Shown here one piece after another: positions 26,558 through 37,661 of a stretch of DNA of 64,000 nt; the first letter of the stretch is position 1, and every line of letters begins with the position of its first letter. The DNA is taken from assembly GCA_035439505.1 (NCBI GenBank), contig DAORKJ010000011.1:1-64000 (forward strand), given 5' to 3'. Origin of the DNA: UBA7236 sp035439505 (GTDB lineage Bacteria; Bacteroidota; Bacteroidia; Chitinophagales; BACL12). Below the pieces are notes generated by a model. The model was given only the letters and a program-made list of their open reading frames with translations. It made no database searches and was not told the origin of the DNA. The position numbers and the translations under genes are program-made.

Positions 26558-29500
26558 ATGTTAAAATCTTTACTTGCCCGAACTAAGGCTGTTTTCCTGA
26601 TTACAGGATTCCTTATGTTAGGAAACGCAGCATTTGCTGATTATTGTATTCCAGATTATGTTACAGGAACCGGTGATGATGATTATATCGACGGTGTTGA
26701 ACTTGGCGATATTTCTAACTTCTCAGGTCCGGGCGACGACTGGAATGACTTTACTGATTTTTCTACCACCCTCATGCCGGGTATGACTTACGACCTTACT
26801 GTGTATAATACTCCGTCATGGCAAGAAGAATACATGGCGTGGATTGATTATAATCAGGATGAGATTTTCAGCGACGATGAGCGATTGACACCTGACAATG
26901 TGGTGCTGACAGAAGGTGCATCAGCTGTAATTTCATTTACGGTTCCTTTCGGCGTTTTACCGGGAGCAACCAGAATGCGCGTAATGTGTGTTTATTTTCC
27001 AGGTGCACTAATAGAACCTTGCCCTGAAGGTACCTACAACTACGGTGAAGCAGAAGATTACACGATAAATATCCCTGCAGCAGGACCTTATGATATCGGT
27101 GCTACTACTATCAACGACTTAAGCTCAGCATGCGGTATGGGTATTACCCCTATTTCAATTAACATTACCAACTTCGGAACAGAACCTACTGGTTCCTTCC
27201 AAATTGCCTATCAAATTAATGACCCGGTTTTAGGTTTGTTACCTGCGGTAATTGAAACTTATCCCGGCCCGGCAATTCCAAGTTTAACATCAGTTACTTA
27301 TACATTTGCAGCTTCAGCTGATTTTTCAAATATTGGCGATTATACAGTAACTGCCTATACAATTTATCCGGTAGACGCTGAACCTTTAAACGACGAAAAA
27401 GTAATTTCACTAACTTCTATTCCGGTAGTAACAAGTTATCCTTATTATGAAGAATTTGAAGCTGGTTCCGGTGGATGGATAGCTGGTGGTACAGAGAGTA
27501 CTTGGGAATTAGGTTCTCCGGCAGGTTTTGCTATTATTGGCGCACCTCCTGCAACTCCAGGAAGTATGAATTCTTGGACAACTGAATTGGACGACTATTA
27601 TGCCCTTAATGAAAAATCATATGTTGAATCTCCTTGTTACGACTTTTCTTCTTTGTCATTTCCTTTCATGGAATTTGATTTGAATTACGATATCCAATTA
27701 TACGACGATGGCGCTAAATTGCAATACTCTACCGATGGAGGTGCAAGCTGGGGTGATCTTGGTGCGATTGGAGAAGGTGAAAACTGGTATAATCACAATG
27801 GCTGTTACGCCATGTGGCCAACATTCTACATCGATAATTACGAAGGTTGGTCAGGTAACAGCGCAGGATGGTTACATGCATATCTGGACCTTGAATTCCT
27901 TGCAGGTGAAACAGATGTAAAATTCCGTTTTGTTTTTGCTTCATCCAATTATTGGAATTTTAATGACGGATTTGCTTTCGATAATATGTGGATTGGTGAC
28001 CCGTATCCAAATGATCTTGGCGTTTCTTTATTGATGGATCCTGAATCAGGTCCTTTCTTAACAGCAACTGAAACTGTTACAGTTGAAATTACCAACTATG
28101 GTACTTTACCGCAATCAGGTTTCCCTGTAGCATTCCAGGTTGACGGTGGAACCGTAATTGCTGAAACATTTGGTGGAACAATTGCCCCGGGTGCTACTGC
28201 AATTCATACTTTCGGTGGAACAGCAGACTTATTAGCATTAGGTGATTATGAATTTAAAACCTGGACTAACCTGGCTACTGATGAAGATGAATCTAATGAT
28301 ACCTTAATTACCGAAGTAAGCAGCCTTTTACCGATTGCGGATACCGGTGCTTATTATATTTATAGCAACACAACAGGTGGTGAACCTTGGTTTGTTGTTT
28401 CTAATGATACCCACATGGATGATGTTTTTGGTGCAGGAAACTGGTCCACCAATTACTTCGAAACTGTTGACCCTGTTGAATTATTTAGCGTTAACAACTG
28501 CTTTGTTTATTTGGAAGGCTCCGATAGCCATGCTGAAGAAATGAAGTCGTTTTTAACCGCTAATATGGATTTAATTGAGGACTGGGTTGCAGCAGGTGGT
28601 CATTTATTCATGAATGCAGCGCCAAATGAAGGAACTGGTATGAACTTCGGTTTTGGTGGTACTTCATTAAATTACCCTTGGTATTCTGGATCTGTTTCAG
28701 CGAGTGACCCATTACACCCTATTTGGTCAGGACCTTTTACTCCAACCTCAACAGCAATGACAGGTGGCAGTTATGGACATGCAAACGTTTCAGGTTCAGG
28801 CTGGACACCATTAATTTACGATACATTTAATCCTGAAAAAATTATTGCAGCTGAAAAATCCTGGGGAGCAGGTATGGTGGTATTTGGTGGTATGACAATG
28901 ACCGATTTCCACAACCCACCAACAGAAGCAGCTAACTTCCGTAAAAACATTTTAGCTTATTTAAAAACTTGTACATTATCTAACGATGATGTTGGTGTTC
29001 AGGCTATGATAGCTCCTGCAAATGGTTGTGATTTGACAGATGAAGAAAGTGTTACCATTAAAGTTAAAAACTATGGTTTCTTGCCGCAAACTAATATCCC
29101 GGTTAAATACCAGGCTGATGGTGGCGCAATTGTATCTGAAATAATGCCGGGCACCTTATCTGCTGGCGAAATTGGTGAATATACCTTTACTACTACAGCT
29201 GATTTATCAGGCTTAGGAACGCATGATTTAGTAGCCTGGACAGACTTACCAGCTGATACTATTTATGAAAATGATACTACTTATCGTTCAATATTGAATA
29301 TACCTTATATTTCATCATTTCCATACCTCGAAACTTGGGAAACTGGTGATAATGAAGGCTGGTATAACTATGGTGCAGGAAATACCTGGGAGCTTGGATA
29401 CCCTGCTGGTCCGGTTATTAATACACCGCCAATTGCAACACCTGGTAGTCAGTATTCATGGGCTACTTCCTTAACCGGAAATTATAATGATGATGAATTA

Positions 29501-31864
29501 TCCTACCTTGAAAGTCCTTGCTTTGATATTAGTTCGTTATTGATGCCTTTTGTTGAAGTTGATTTGTGGTGGGATACTGAAGATACTTGGGACGGACTTC
29601 AACTGGAATATACTTTAGATGGAATTTCATGGACACAACTTGGCGATATTGGAACCGGCGAAAACTGGTATACCAACGACGCAGCTGCTTTGGGATATGA
29701 ATTTGGTTGGGTTGGTTCAGGCCCTGGTTGGGTTACAGCTCACCACGATTTATCATTCCTTGCCGGTGCTACCTATGTAAAATTCCGTTTCAAATTTGCT
29801 GCGGATGGTATCTACAACTTTGATGGTATCGGTTTAGATAACTTCAATATTCAGGATCCTTTCGATAATGACTTAGGTGTTATAGCTTTATTAAGCCCTA
29901 CCTCTGGCCCTGAATTGACTGCTGCTGAACCCGTAACTATAAATGTGCGCAATTTTGGATTAAATCCGCAAAGTGGATTTGCCGTGAACTATACCGTTGA
30001 TGGCGGTGCTGTTGTTACTGAAATTTTTACAGGAACTATTGATGGTGCGGAAATATTACCTTATACATTTGCAACAACCGCAGACTTAAGTGCAATAGGA
30101 CCTCACGAAATCTGTGCATGGACAAGTTTAGTTGGTGATGAAGATCCAACTAATGATGATATTCCAGGTTGTAAAATGGTTTATAATTTCCCTCCGGTTT
30201 CCGGAACAGGAGCTTATTACATATATAGCAGCGCTGTAGGTTTTGAGCCTGGTTATTTGAACTCTAACTCCACCGCAATGGATGCTGTTTTTGGCCCTGA
30301 TGCTTGGATTTTAGATTATTATGAATCATTAGACGTATTAAGTGTGTTTAATGAAGATAATTGTTTCATTTTCTTAGAAGGAAGTGAATCACATTGGTCA
30401 GAATTTGAAGCATTCTTTAATAACAATCAGGATATCATAGAAGGATGGGTTGCTTCAGGTGGTAATTTATTCATAAATGCTTCACCTTGGGAAGGAGACG
30501 GTGGTAACGTTGGATTTGGTGATGTAACTATCTCCTATCCTTACTACACCTATCAAACAGCCGCAGTTGATGCTGCTCACCCGGTGTTAAATACACCTTA
30601 TACTCCTATAACTGCCGACTATTATGGTTTTTATGTGAGTTACGGTAGAATATTAGGTGATATCAACCCAATATTGAGCGATTACTATTGCGCCGATTGT
30701 TATATTTTAGGAGATAAAGAATGGGGTGATGGACGTGTAATGTTTGGTACCATGAGTGCACCGGAATATTATTCACCTTCAACAGAGTCACAAAACCTCA
30801 GACAAAATATTATTGATTATCTGAAACTTTGTTCACCTGTTGATATTGGTGTTACTGCATTATTATCACCGGATGGTGGATGTGGTATGACCGATGAAGA
30901 AGAAATCACCATTGAAATCAGCAACTTCGGCCCTACAACAGTAACTAATACTCCGGTTAAATATACGATAGATGGTGGTGCAGAGGTTGCAGAAATTGCT
31001 CCTGGTCCAATTCCAATTGGAGGCACTTATAACTACACTTTCTCTACAACAGCTGATTTATCATCTCCTGGTGATCATGATGTGGCTACCTGGACTGATT
31101 TCAGTGGAGATGAAGATGAAACCAACGACTTGCTCACAACAGAAGTAAGTTCATTGGCAACACCTGTATTGGAATTAGGTGCTAACAAAACAGTTTGTGA
31201 TATCACTACACTTGATGCAGGAAATATCGGAAGCACCTATTTATGGAGCACTGGTGCCACTACACAAACTATTGATGTTATTGAATCAGGCACTTATAGC
31301 GTAACCGTTACAAATCCTACTTCAGGATGTTCTGTAACAGATAATATTACCGTTACCGTTAACTATACCCCTTCCGCAGAATTTACCTATACTGCAACGG
31401 GCTTAACAGTTACATTCACAAATGAATCAACGGCAGGTGCAACCTACAACTGGAGCTTTGGTGATGGAGGAAGTTCAACATTAGAAAATCCATCACATAC
31501 ATACGCTGCTGAAGGCACCTATACTGTTACAGTTACAGTTTCAAATGGTTGTGGTTCTGACTTCTACAGTCTCGTAATTGAAGTGTCATTAAGCGTTGAA
31601 GATATTGCATTAGCAGCCGCGATTGATGTATATCCAAATCCGACTGCAGATGTAGCATTAGTAACTTTCAACCTTACTGAATATAACGATATTCGTTTAG
31701 AACTAGTAAATACATTAGGTCAAACAATTTGGACCGCTTTACCAGGCAATATTTTAAATGGCAAAGTGACCATAGATATGACCACCTTAGCTGGCGGTGT
31801 ATATCAACTTAATGTATATACCAACAATGCAACAGCAACTAAACAAATAGTATTAACTAAATAA
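26558..31864 (+). CDS. Giant modular T9SS-secreted protein (first of two paralogs)
   Basis: 1768 residues from the ATG at 26558; an in-frame TTG at 26549 is less likely. It has a signal peptide (to about residue 28). Domains in order are: GEVED-like (about 45-175); CARDB-like adhesion domain (178-290); MAM/choice-of-anchor-J-like (292-485); CARDB; a ThuA/amidotransferase-like module starting YYIYSN (599-805); CARDB; second J-like (918-1098); CARDB; second YYIYSS module (1220-1425); CARDB; an Ig-like repeat with YLWSTGATTQTI (1535-1604); PKD (YNWSFGDGGSST, 1605-1675); and the type A T9SS sorting domain from VYPNPTADV to the C-terminus. It is probably displayed on or released from the cell surface. 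Catalytic function is not evident. The next gene is a paralog with the same modules. Confidence 0.9.
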   Translation: MLKSLLARTKAVFLITGFLMLGNAAFADYCIPDYVTGTGDDDYIDGVELGDISNFSGPGDDWNDFTDFSTTLMPGMTYDLTVYNTPSWQEEYMAWIDYNQDEIFSDDERLTPDNVVLTEGASAVISFTVPFGVLPGATRMRVMCVYFPGALIEPCPEGTYNYGEAEDYTINIPAAGPYDIGATTINDLSSACGMGITPISINITNFGTEPTGSFQIAYQINDPVLGLLPAVIETYPGPAIPSLTSVTYTFAASADFSNIGDYTVTAYTIYPVDAEPLNDEKVISLTSIPVVTSYPYYEEFEAGSGGWIAGGTESTWELGSPAGFAIIGAPPATPGSMNSWTTELDDYYALNEKSYVESPCYDFSSLSFPFMEFDLNYDIQLYDDGAKLQYSTDGGASWGDLGAIGEGENWYNHNGCYAMWPTFYIDNYEGWSGNSAGWLHAYLDLEFLAGETDVKFRFVFASSNYWNFNDGFAFDNMWIGDPYPNDLGVSLLMDPESGPFLTATETVTVEITNYGTLPQSGFPVAFQVDGGTVIAETFGGTIAPGATAIHTFGGTADLLALGDYEFKTWTNLATDEDESNDTLITEVSSLLPIADTGAYYIYSNTTGGEPWFVVSNDTHMDDVFGAGNWSTNYFETVDPVELFSVNNCFVYLEGSDSHAEEMKSFLTANMDLIEDWVAAGGHLFMNAAPNEGTGMNFGFGGTSLNYPWYSGSVSASDPLHPIWSGPFTPTSTAMTGGSYGHANVSGSGWTPLIYDTFNPEKIIAAEKSWGAGMVVFGGMTMTDFHNPPTEAANFRKNILAYLKTCTLSNDDVGVQAMIAPANGCDLTDEESVTIKVKNYGFLPQTNIPVKYQADGGAIVSEIMPGTLSAGEIGEYTFTTTADLSGLGTHDLVAWTDLPADTIYENDTTYRSILNIPYISSFPYLETWETGDNEGWYNYGAGNTWELGYPAGPVINTPPIATPGSQYSWATSLTGNYNDDELSYLESPCFDISSLLMPFVEVDLWWDTEDTWDGLQLEYTLDGISWTQLGDIGTGENWYTNDAAALGYEFGWVGSGPGWVTAHHDLSFLAGATYVKFRFKFAADGIYNFDGIGLDNFNIQDPFDNDLGVIALLSPTSGPELTAAEPVTINVRNFGLNPQSGFAVNYTVDGGAVVTEIFTGTIDGAEILPYTFATTADLSAIGPHEICAWTSLVGDEDPTNDDIPGCKMVYNFPPVSGTGAYYIYSSAVGFEPGYLNSNSTAMDAVFGPDAWILDYYESLDVLSVFNEDNCFIFLEGSESHWSEFEAFFNNNQDIIEGWVASGGNLFINASPWEGDGGNVGFGDVTISYPYYTYQTAAVDAAHPVLNTPYTPITADYYGFYVSYGRILGDINPILSDYYCADCYILGDKEWGDGRVMFGTMSAPEYYSPSTESQNLRQNIIDYLKLCSPVDIGVTALLSPDGGCGMTDEEEITIEISNFGPTTVTNTPVKYTIDGGAEVAEIAPGPIPIGGTYNYTFSTTADLSSPGDHDVATWTDFSGDEDETNDLLTTEVSSLATPVLELGANKTVCDITTLDAGNIGSTYLWSTGATTQTIDVIESGTYSVTVTNPTSGCSVTDNITVTVNYTPSAEFTYTATGLTVTFTNESTAGATYNWSFGDGGSSTLENPSHTYAAEGTYTVTVTVSNGCGSDFYSLVIEVSLSVEDIALAAAIDVYPNPTADVALVTFNLTEYNDIRLELVNTLGQTIWTALPGNILNGKVTIDMTTLAGGVYQLNVYTNNATATKQIVLTK

Positions 31865-31890
31865 TAAAAGAAGTTTTTCACTCTTTAATC

Positions 31891-31926
31891 GAAAAGAGGC
31901 TTCGCAAGAGGCCTCTTTTCTTTTTT
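31891..31926 (+). terminator. Terminator after first giant T9SS gene
   Basis: Stem GAAAAGAGGC/GCCTCTTTTC (31891-31900 with 31911-31920), 10-nt loop, six T. It lies 26 bp after the stop, so the two giant genes are separate transcription units. The rest of the 31927-32135 gap shows no gene or clear promoter box. Confidence 0.88.
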
Positions 31927-32135
31927 AAGTGATATTGGGTTATACACATTTTTGAAGTTCATTTCGGTTTAACCAAAAAACAATGCTGGCGGACATTTCA
32001 AGCCGTTTCGGGATGTTATGGTGGTTAAAAATGAAATTATTGTATATTTTTTAACACATTTATTATGAAATTAAACCAATGGTTTCCTAATTTAGACACA
32101 GAATTGGTTTCTTAACTAAACACTAAACAATTTTT

Positions 32136-35100
32136 ATGACAAAACACCTACTTAAACTCCTCAGTCGTGCCGCGATAATTCTGGCATTTATCTCGGCTCG
32201 GGAAGTTTCAGCACAGGATTTCAATTATTACATTTATTCTAATGTTTATGGTGGCTCAGAACCTTGGTACACCGTAGAAAACTCTAATGCGATGAACACT
32301 GTTTTTGGCGCAGGTGAGTGGACTTTAGACTATTTCGAAACTTGTGATCCTGATTTGGTATTTTCAGCAAATACCAATTTCGTTTTCCTTGAAGGAAGCG
32401 ATTTTTGCGCAGATGAACTCGAAAACTTCCTCATCACAAACCTGCCTATCATTGAAAATTGGGTTGAATCAGGAGGTCGTCTCCTACTCAACGCCGCTCC
32501 AAATGAAGGCGATGGTATGAGCTTTGGCTTTGGCGACGTTTACCTTTCCTATTGGGGAGGCGCAAGTAACGTTGTTGCAACTGACCCCGGCCATCCCATT
32601 TTTAATACGCCTTATACACCAACAGGAACATCATGGACTGGGTCATCATTTTCCCATGCCAGTGTGTCCGGAACAGGTTTAACTCCATTAATTGTGGATG
32701 TATCAATTCCATCTACAGTTGCTTACTCTGAAGGCCGCTACGGTTCTGACGGTATTGTAGGTTTTGGCGGTATGACAACAACAAATTGGCATACTCCATA
32801 TACTGAGTCAGTTAATTTATTACAAAACATTATTTATTACTTGGCTTATTATGTGATTCCTGATCACGATATTGCCGTAACTTCAGTATCAAGTCCTACC
32901 TCTAGCTGTGGATTAGGATTAGAAACAATAACAGTAACCTATAAAAATTTGGGGTTAAACCCAGAAACAAATATCCCGGTTAGTTATCAATTAGATGGCG
33001 GAACTGTGGTTACAGAAATTTATGCAGGTCCGGTTGCAGCTGGTGAATCTTTTACAGTATCATTCAGCACTCCTGGCGATTTTTCAGCACTTATTACACA
33101 TACTTTGGTTGCTTCTTGTGATTTAGCAACGGATGAAGATCCTGCTAATAACAGTACAACAATATCAATCACCAATATCCCTACTATTACTTCTTTTCCT
33201 TACTTACAAGGTTTTGAAGAAGGTACAGCAGGATGGACAATTGGTGGTTCAGGTAGCTCTTGGGAATTAGGAACCCCTGCTGGTTTTGCCATTGTTGGCG
33301 CTCCACCTGCAACTCCCGGCAGTATTAATTCTTGGGTAACAAACTTGGATGGTTATTACAATAATGGTGAAAAATCATGGGTGATTTCACCTTGTATGGA
33401 TTTTTCATCCTTGGTTTTCCCTTATATTGAATTAGACGTTAACTGGGATATTCAAGAATATTCAGACGGCGCTAAAGTTCAATATTCAACAGACGGTGGT
33501 ATTTCATGGACCGATTTAGGTAACGTTGGCGAAGGTGAAAACTGGTTCAACAGTTACACTTGTTACGCGATGTGGCCTGAATTTTATACGTTTGATTACA
33601 GAGGTTGGAACGGATACGCTTCTGGTTGGAAGCATGCCTACCATGATATGTCATTTTTAGGTGGCGAATCAAATGTTAGAATTAGAATTCTAATGGCTTC
33701 AGACGCCTTTGGTGCATTTTATGATGGCTTCGCCTTTGATAACGTTAAAATATCCGACTTATATGCAAATGACGTTGGAGCTGAAGCAATATATGAACCA
33801 AACTCTGGTCCTGGTTTAACTGCAACTGAACCTATTTCAGTTGTTATCAGAAATTACGGCACCGTGGCACAATCCGGATTTGATGTATCTTATCAAATGG
33901 ATGGTGGTTCTATAGTGACCGAAACATTTACCGGCACAGTTGACCCAGGTGCTACTGCAATTCATTACTTCGCTTCTACAGAAGATTTAAGTGCAATTGG
34001 TGATTATGTTTTTGATGCTTGGACATCTTTAGTTGGTGATGAAGACCCAACTAACGACCCTATAACAGAAACTGTTTCAAGCCTTTTACCGATTACTGGT
34101 ACAAGTGCATATTATATCTATAGCAATACTACAGGTGGTGAACCTTGGTATAGCACTTCTAACTCTGCAGCCATGGATGCCGTATTTGGCGTTGGCGAAT
34201 GGACATTAGAATATTATGAAACACTTGACCCGGCTGTAGTTTTTGGCCTAGGAACATGTTTTGTATTTATGGAAGGCTCTGATGGTCATGCCAATGAGTT
34301 ATCTTCATTCTTATCAGCCAATATCGGTCTTATTGAAGACTGGGTGGCTTCAGGGGGTCACTTACTTTTAAATGCTGCACCAAACGAAGGTTCAGGTATG
34401 GATTTTGGATTTGACGGAACTGACTTAATGTACCCTTACTTTACCGGTACAGTTGATGCTGATTTACCGTTGCATCCGGCTTTTGCAGGTCCATTTACAC
34501 CAACTTCAACTTCAATGAACGGTTCATCTTATGGCCATGCAAGATTAACAGGTACAGGATGGACTCCAATCTTACATGATCTTTTTGCAACAACGAATAT
34601 CATTTGTGCCGAAAAATCATGGGGTGCAGGAACTGTAATTTTTGGTGGTATGACAACTACTAACTTTCACACACCTGCTCCGGATGGTGATAACTTCCGC
34701 AGAAACTTAATATCTTATTTAGCTACTTGTACCATTTCTGATTATGATATGGGTGTAAGCGATGCTTCTTCTCCTGAAACACAATGTGGTTTAGGTGGAG
34801 TTGAAAATGTTACTATAGATGTTAAAAACTACGGTTTCCTTCCACAAGCTGATGTTCCGGTATTTTACCAAATCAATGGCGGTACCATTATCAGTGAGGT
34901 AGTTCCAGGAACTATTGACGTTGGTGAGACAGTAACTTATACATTTGCTACAACTGCAAACCTTGCAGCACCTGGCGACTATATATTTGCTGCATGGACT
35001 GGTTTAGCTTTAGATACTATTACTTCTAATGACACAGCAGATTGGGTTGTTACCAATGTGCCAATTATTGACGCTTTCCCTTATTATGAAGATTTCGAAA

Positions 35101-37640
35101 CCGGAACTAATGGATGGACTGTAGCTGGTGGTGCTTCAACCTGGGCTTTAGGTACTCCTGCCGGGTTCGTAATTAATACACCTCCTCCTGCAACTCCTGG
35201 TAGCTTAAATACCTGGGTTACAAATCCTAATGGTTATTACAACAATAACGAAAAAGGTTATGTGTTAACACCTTGTTTGGACTTCTCTTCATTAGTATTG
35301 CCTTACATGGAATTTGATTTGAATTATGATATTCAACTCTATTCTGATGGTGCAAAAGTGCAGTATACTACTGATGGCGTAACCTGGCAAGATTTAGGTA
35401 ACGTTGGTGAAGGTGAAAACTGGTATGATAGCTACAACTGTTATAGTATGTGGCCTACCTATTATATTTCAGATTATCGTGGATGGCAGAATTATGCCAG
35501 CGGTTGGAAACATGCATTTTATGACTTATCATTCCTTGCTGGTCAACCTTCTGTAAGATTCCGCTTTATCTTCGCTTCTGATACTTATTGGAACTTTAAC
35601 GATGGTATCGCTTTCGATAACTTCAATATTCAGGATCCTTACGATAACGACCTTGGAGTTGTTGCTGTAATTACTCCGGAATCTGCTGTTACACTTTCAG
35701 CTTCTGAAATTGTAAGCGTTTTAGTAGAGAACTTTGGAACCTTACCGCAAAGTGACTTTGATGTTGCCTATCAGGTAAATGGTGGTACTATTCATACTGA
35801 AGCTTTTGTTGGCACAGTTGCTCCTGGTTCAACAGGTGTAATGACCTTCGCTGCAACTGAAGACTTTAGTGCAGATGGTGTTTATGAGTTTAAAGCATGG
35901 ACAGAATTAGCAGGTGATGAGGATTTAACTAATGATACGTTGAATGACAATATCATGAATTTATTACCTGTTACCGGAACAGATGCTTATTATATCTATT
36001 CGAATATTTATGGTGGTAGTGAACCATGGTTTGTAACTTCTAACTCAGATGCCATGAACGATGTTTTTGGTTTTGGTGGTTGGACAGTTGAGTATTTCGA
36101 AACACTTGATCCACTTGAAGTATTCGATGAAAACACTTGTTTTGTTTATATTGATGGTTCTGAAAATATGGCTAGTGAATTGGAAAACTTCCTGTTAGCC
36201 AATGGTTCAGATGTTGAAAATTGGGTAGCTTCTGGAGGTAATTTAATACTCAATTCAGGTCCAAACGAAGGTGATGGTATGGATTTCGGTTTCGGTGGTA
36301 TCGAAATGGTACATCCGTATTATACCGGAAACGTTACTGCGTTTGACCCGGCTCATCCAGTATTTAGCGGACCATGGACACCTATTACTACTGATTTCTC
36401 TGGTGGCTATTTTGGTCATGGTGAAGTTTTTGGTGGTTCAATAGAACCAATTCTTGTTGACCTGTTTGATGCATCACGCATCGTATTAGGTGAAAAAGGT
36501 TGGGGAGATGGTCACGTTATTGTTGGTGGTATGACTCCACCTTATTTCCATAGTCCACTTGATGAGTCTTATAACTTACTCAAAAACATCTATGAATATG
36601 TTAAACTTTGTGCGCCGGTTGATCTTGGTGCCGTTGCTTTAATATCTCCGGAAGGTGGTTGTGGCCTTGGACTTGAAGAGGTGACAATTACAGTAGAGAA
36701 CTTTGGCCCTAGTGGTGTAAGTACATTCCCTGTTAAATATCAGGTTGACGGAGGTGCAATCATTTCTGAATTTGCCGATGTTGTTATCGACGCAGGTGGA
36801 ACTGGTACTTATACTTTCGATGAGCTTGTAGATTTCTCAGTTCCAGGCACTTATGAATTATGTGTTTGGACAGATTTTGCAGGTGATTCAGACCCAACAA
36901 ACGATATGATTTGCGTTACAATCGAATCATACGAAACTCCAACTGTTGAATTAGGTGCTAATCAAACTGTTTGTGATGAAGTTGTGCTTGACGCCGGAAA
37001 CGTAGGTAGTACTTACCTCTGGAGCACCGGTGCAACAACTCAAACTATTACAGTTACTGAAAGTGGAACCTATTCTGTTACAGTTACTAACCCAACAAGT
37101 GGTTGTTCTGTAATTGATGAAGTTAATGTTACCGTAAACTATACACCAGATGCCAGCTTTACCTATACAACAACTGGCTTAACTGTAACATTCAATAACA
37201 CTTCTACCGATGGCGCTACCTATAGCTGGAGCTTTGGTGATGCAGGAACTTCTACCCTGGAAAATCCTTCACATACCTACGCAGTTGAAGGTGCTTACAC
37301 GGTAACACTTACTGTAACCAACGGCTGTGGAACTGATTTCTATAGCATTGTTATTGAACTTGGTGATGCAATTGAAGATGTAACCCTTGCAAATGCCGTA
37401 ACCGTTCAACCTAACCCTACAGTTGATTTTGCTAATGTTAATATTGATTTAGCAACAGCTCAGGAAATTAAACTTGAATTGGTGAATAACCTCGGACAGT
37501 TAGTATGGTCAACTAATTCAACAAGCACATTATCAGCTACTTATGTAATTGATATGACAATGTTTGCTGAAGGTGTTTATCAGCTTAACATCATAGGTGA
37601 AAATGCAATGGCTAGTAAGTCAATTGTGTTAGTTAAGTAA
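32136..37640 (+). CDS. Giant modular T9SS-secreted protein (second paralog)
   Basis: 1834 residues with a signal peptide ending VSAQ (about residue 27). It begins directly with a YYIYSN ThuA/amidotransferase-like module (31-240) and lacks the GEVED domain of its neighbour. The order is [YYIYSN - CARDB - J-like - CARDB] twice, then a third YYIYSN module, CARDB, Ig-like (YLWSTGATTQTI), PKD (YSWSFGDAGTST) and the T9SS sorting domain (VQPNPTVDF onward). The YYIYSN modules start at residues 31, 659 and 1285, a period of 628 and 626 residues. Conserved within them are EGSD..A.EL..FL, W(V)xSGG.LLLNAAPNEG, FGF and V(I)FGGMT. Likely a surface or released adhesin-like protein; function unknown. Confidence 0.9.
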   Translation: MTKHLLKLLSRAAIILAFISAREVSAQDFNYYIYSNVYGGSEPWYTVENSNAMNTVFGAGEWTLDYFETCDPDLVFSANTNFVFLEGSDFCADELENFLITNLPIIENWVESGGRLLLNAAPNEGDGMSFGFGDVYLSYWGGASNVVATDPGHPIFNTPYTPTGTSWTGSSFSHASVSGTGLTPLIVDVSIPSTVAYSEGRYGSDGIVGFGGMTTTNWHTPYTESVNLLQNIIYYLAYYVIPDHDIAVTSVSSPTSSCGLGLETITVTYKNLGLNPETNIPVSYQLDGGTVVTEIYAGPVAAGESFTVSFSTPGDFSALITHTLVASCDLATDEDPANNSTTISITNIPTITSFPYLQGFEEGTAGWTIGGSGSSWELGTPAGFAIVGAPPATPGSINSWVTNLDGYYNNGEKSWVISPCMDFSSLVFPYIELDVNWDIQEYSDGAKVQYSTDGGISWTDLGNVGEGENWFNSYTCYAMWPEFYTFDYRGWNGYASGWKHAYHDMSFLGGESNVRIRILMASDAFGAFYDGFAFDNVKISDLYANDVGAEAIYEPNSGPGLTATEPISVVIRNYGTVAQSGFDVSYQMDGGSIVTETFTGTVDPGATAIHYFASTEDLSAIGDYVFDAWTSLVGDEDPTNDPITETVSSLLPITGTSAYYIYSNTTGGEPWYSTSNSAAMDAVFGVGEWTLEYYETLDPAVVFGLGTCFVFMEGSDGHANELSSFLSANIGLIEDWVASGGHLLLNAAPNEGSGMDFGFDGTDLMYPYFTGTVDADLPLHPAFAGPFTPTSTSMNGSSYGHARLTGTGWTPILHDLFATTNIICAEKSWGAGTVIFGGMTTTNFHTPAPDGDNFRRNLISYLATCTISDYDMGVSDASSPETQCGLGGVENVTIDVKNYGFLPQADVPVFYQINGGTIISEVVPGTIDVGETVTYTFATTANLAAPGDYIFAAWTGLALDTITSNDTADWVVTNVPIIDAFPYYEDFETGTNGWTVAGGASTWALGTPAGFVINTPPPATPGSLNTWVTNPNGYYNNNEKGYVLTPCLDFSSLVLPYMEFDLNYDIQLYSDGAKVQYTTDGVTWQDLGNVGEGENWYDSYNCYSMWPTYYISDYRGWQNYASGWKHAFYDLSFLAGQPSVRFRFIFASDTYWNFNDGIAFDNFNIQDPYDNDLGVVAVITPESAVTLSASEIVSVLVENFGTLPQSDFDVAYQVNGGTIHTEAFVGTVAPGSTGVMTFAATEDFSADGVYEFKAWTELAGDEDLTNDTLNDNIMNLLPVTGTDAYYIYSNIYGGSEPWFVTSNSDAMNDVFGFGGWTVEYFETLDPLEVFDENTCFVYIDGSENMASELENFLLANGSDVENWVASGGNLILNSGPNEGDGMDFGFGGIEMVHPYYTGNVTAFDPAHPVFSGPWTPITTDFSGGYFGHGEVFGGSIEPILVDLFDASRIVLGEKGWGDGHVIVGGMTPPYFHSPLDESYNLLKNIYEYVKLCAPVDLGAVALISPEGGCGLGLEEVTITVENFGPSGVSTFPVKYQVDGGAIISEFADVVIDAGGTGTYTFDELVDFSVPGTYELCVWTDFAGDSDPTNDMICVTIESYETPTVELGANQTVCDEVVLDAGNVGSTYLWSTGATTQTITVTESGTYSVTVTNPTSGCSVIDEVNVTVNYTPDASFTYTTTGLTVTFNNTSTDGATYSWSFGDAGTSTLENPSHTYAVEGAYTVTLTVTNGCGTDFYSIVIELGDAIEDVTLANAVTVQPNPTVDFANVNIDLATAQEIKLELVNNLGQLVWSTNSTSTLSATYVIDMTMFAEGVYQLNIIGENAMASKSIVLVK
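32226..36620 (+). repeat. 1.88-kb in-gene tandem repeat units
   Basis: Coding repeats inside the second giant gene: the codon for the first Tyr of YYIYSN lies at 32226, 34110 and 35988, giving periods of 1884 and 1878 bp. Each full unit encodes YYIYSN module, CARDB, J-like domain, CARDB. The same unit recurs in the upstream gene (Tyr codons at 28352 and 30215, 1863 bp apart). Stretches such as GATAACTTCAATATTCAGGA are identical at about 29838 and 35616, which suggests recent exchange between the paralogs. Confidence 0.8.
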
Positions 37641-37661
37641 TAACTACACCTTAAAATACAG

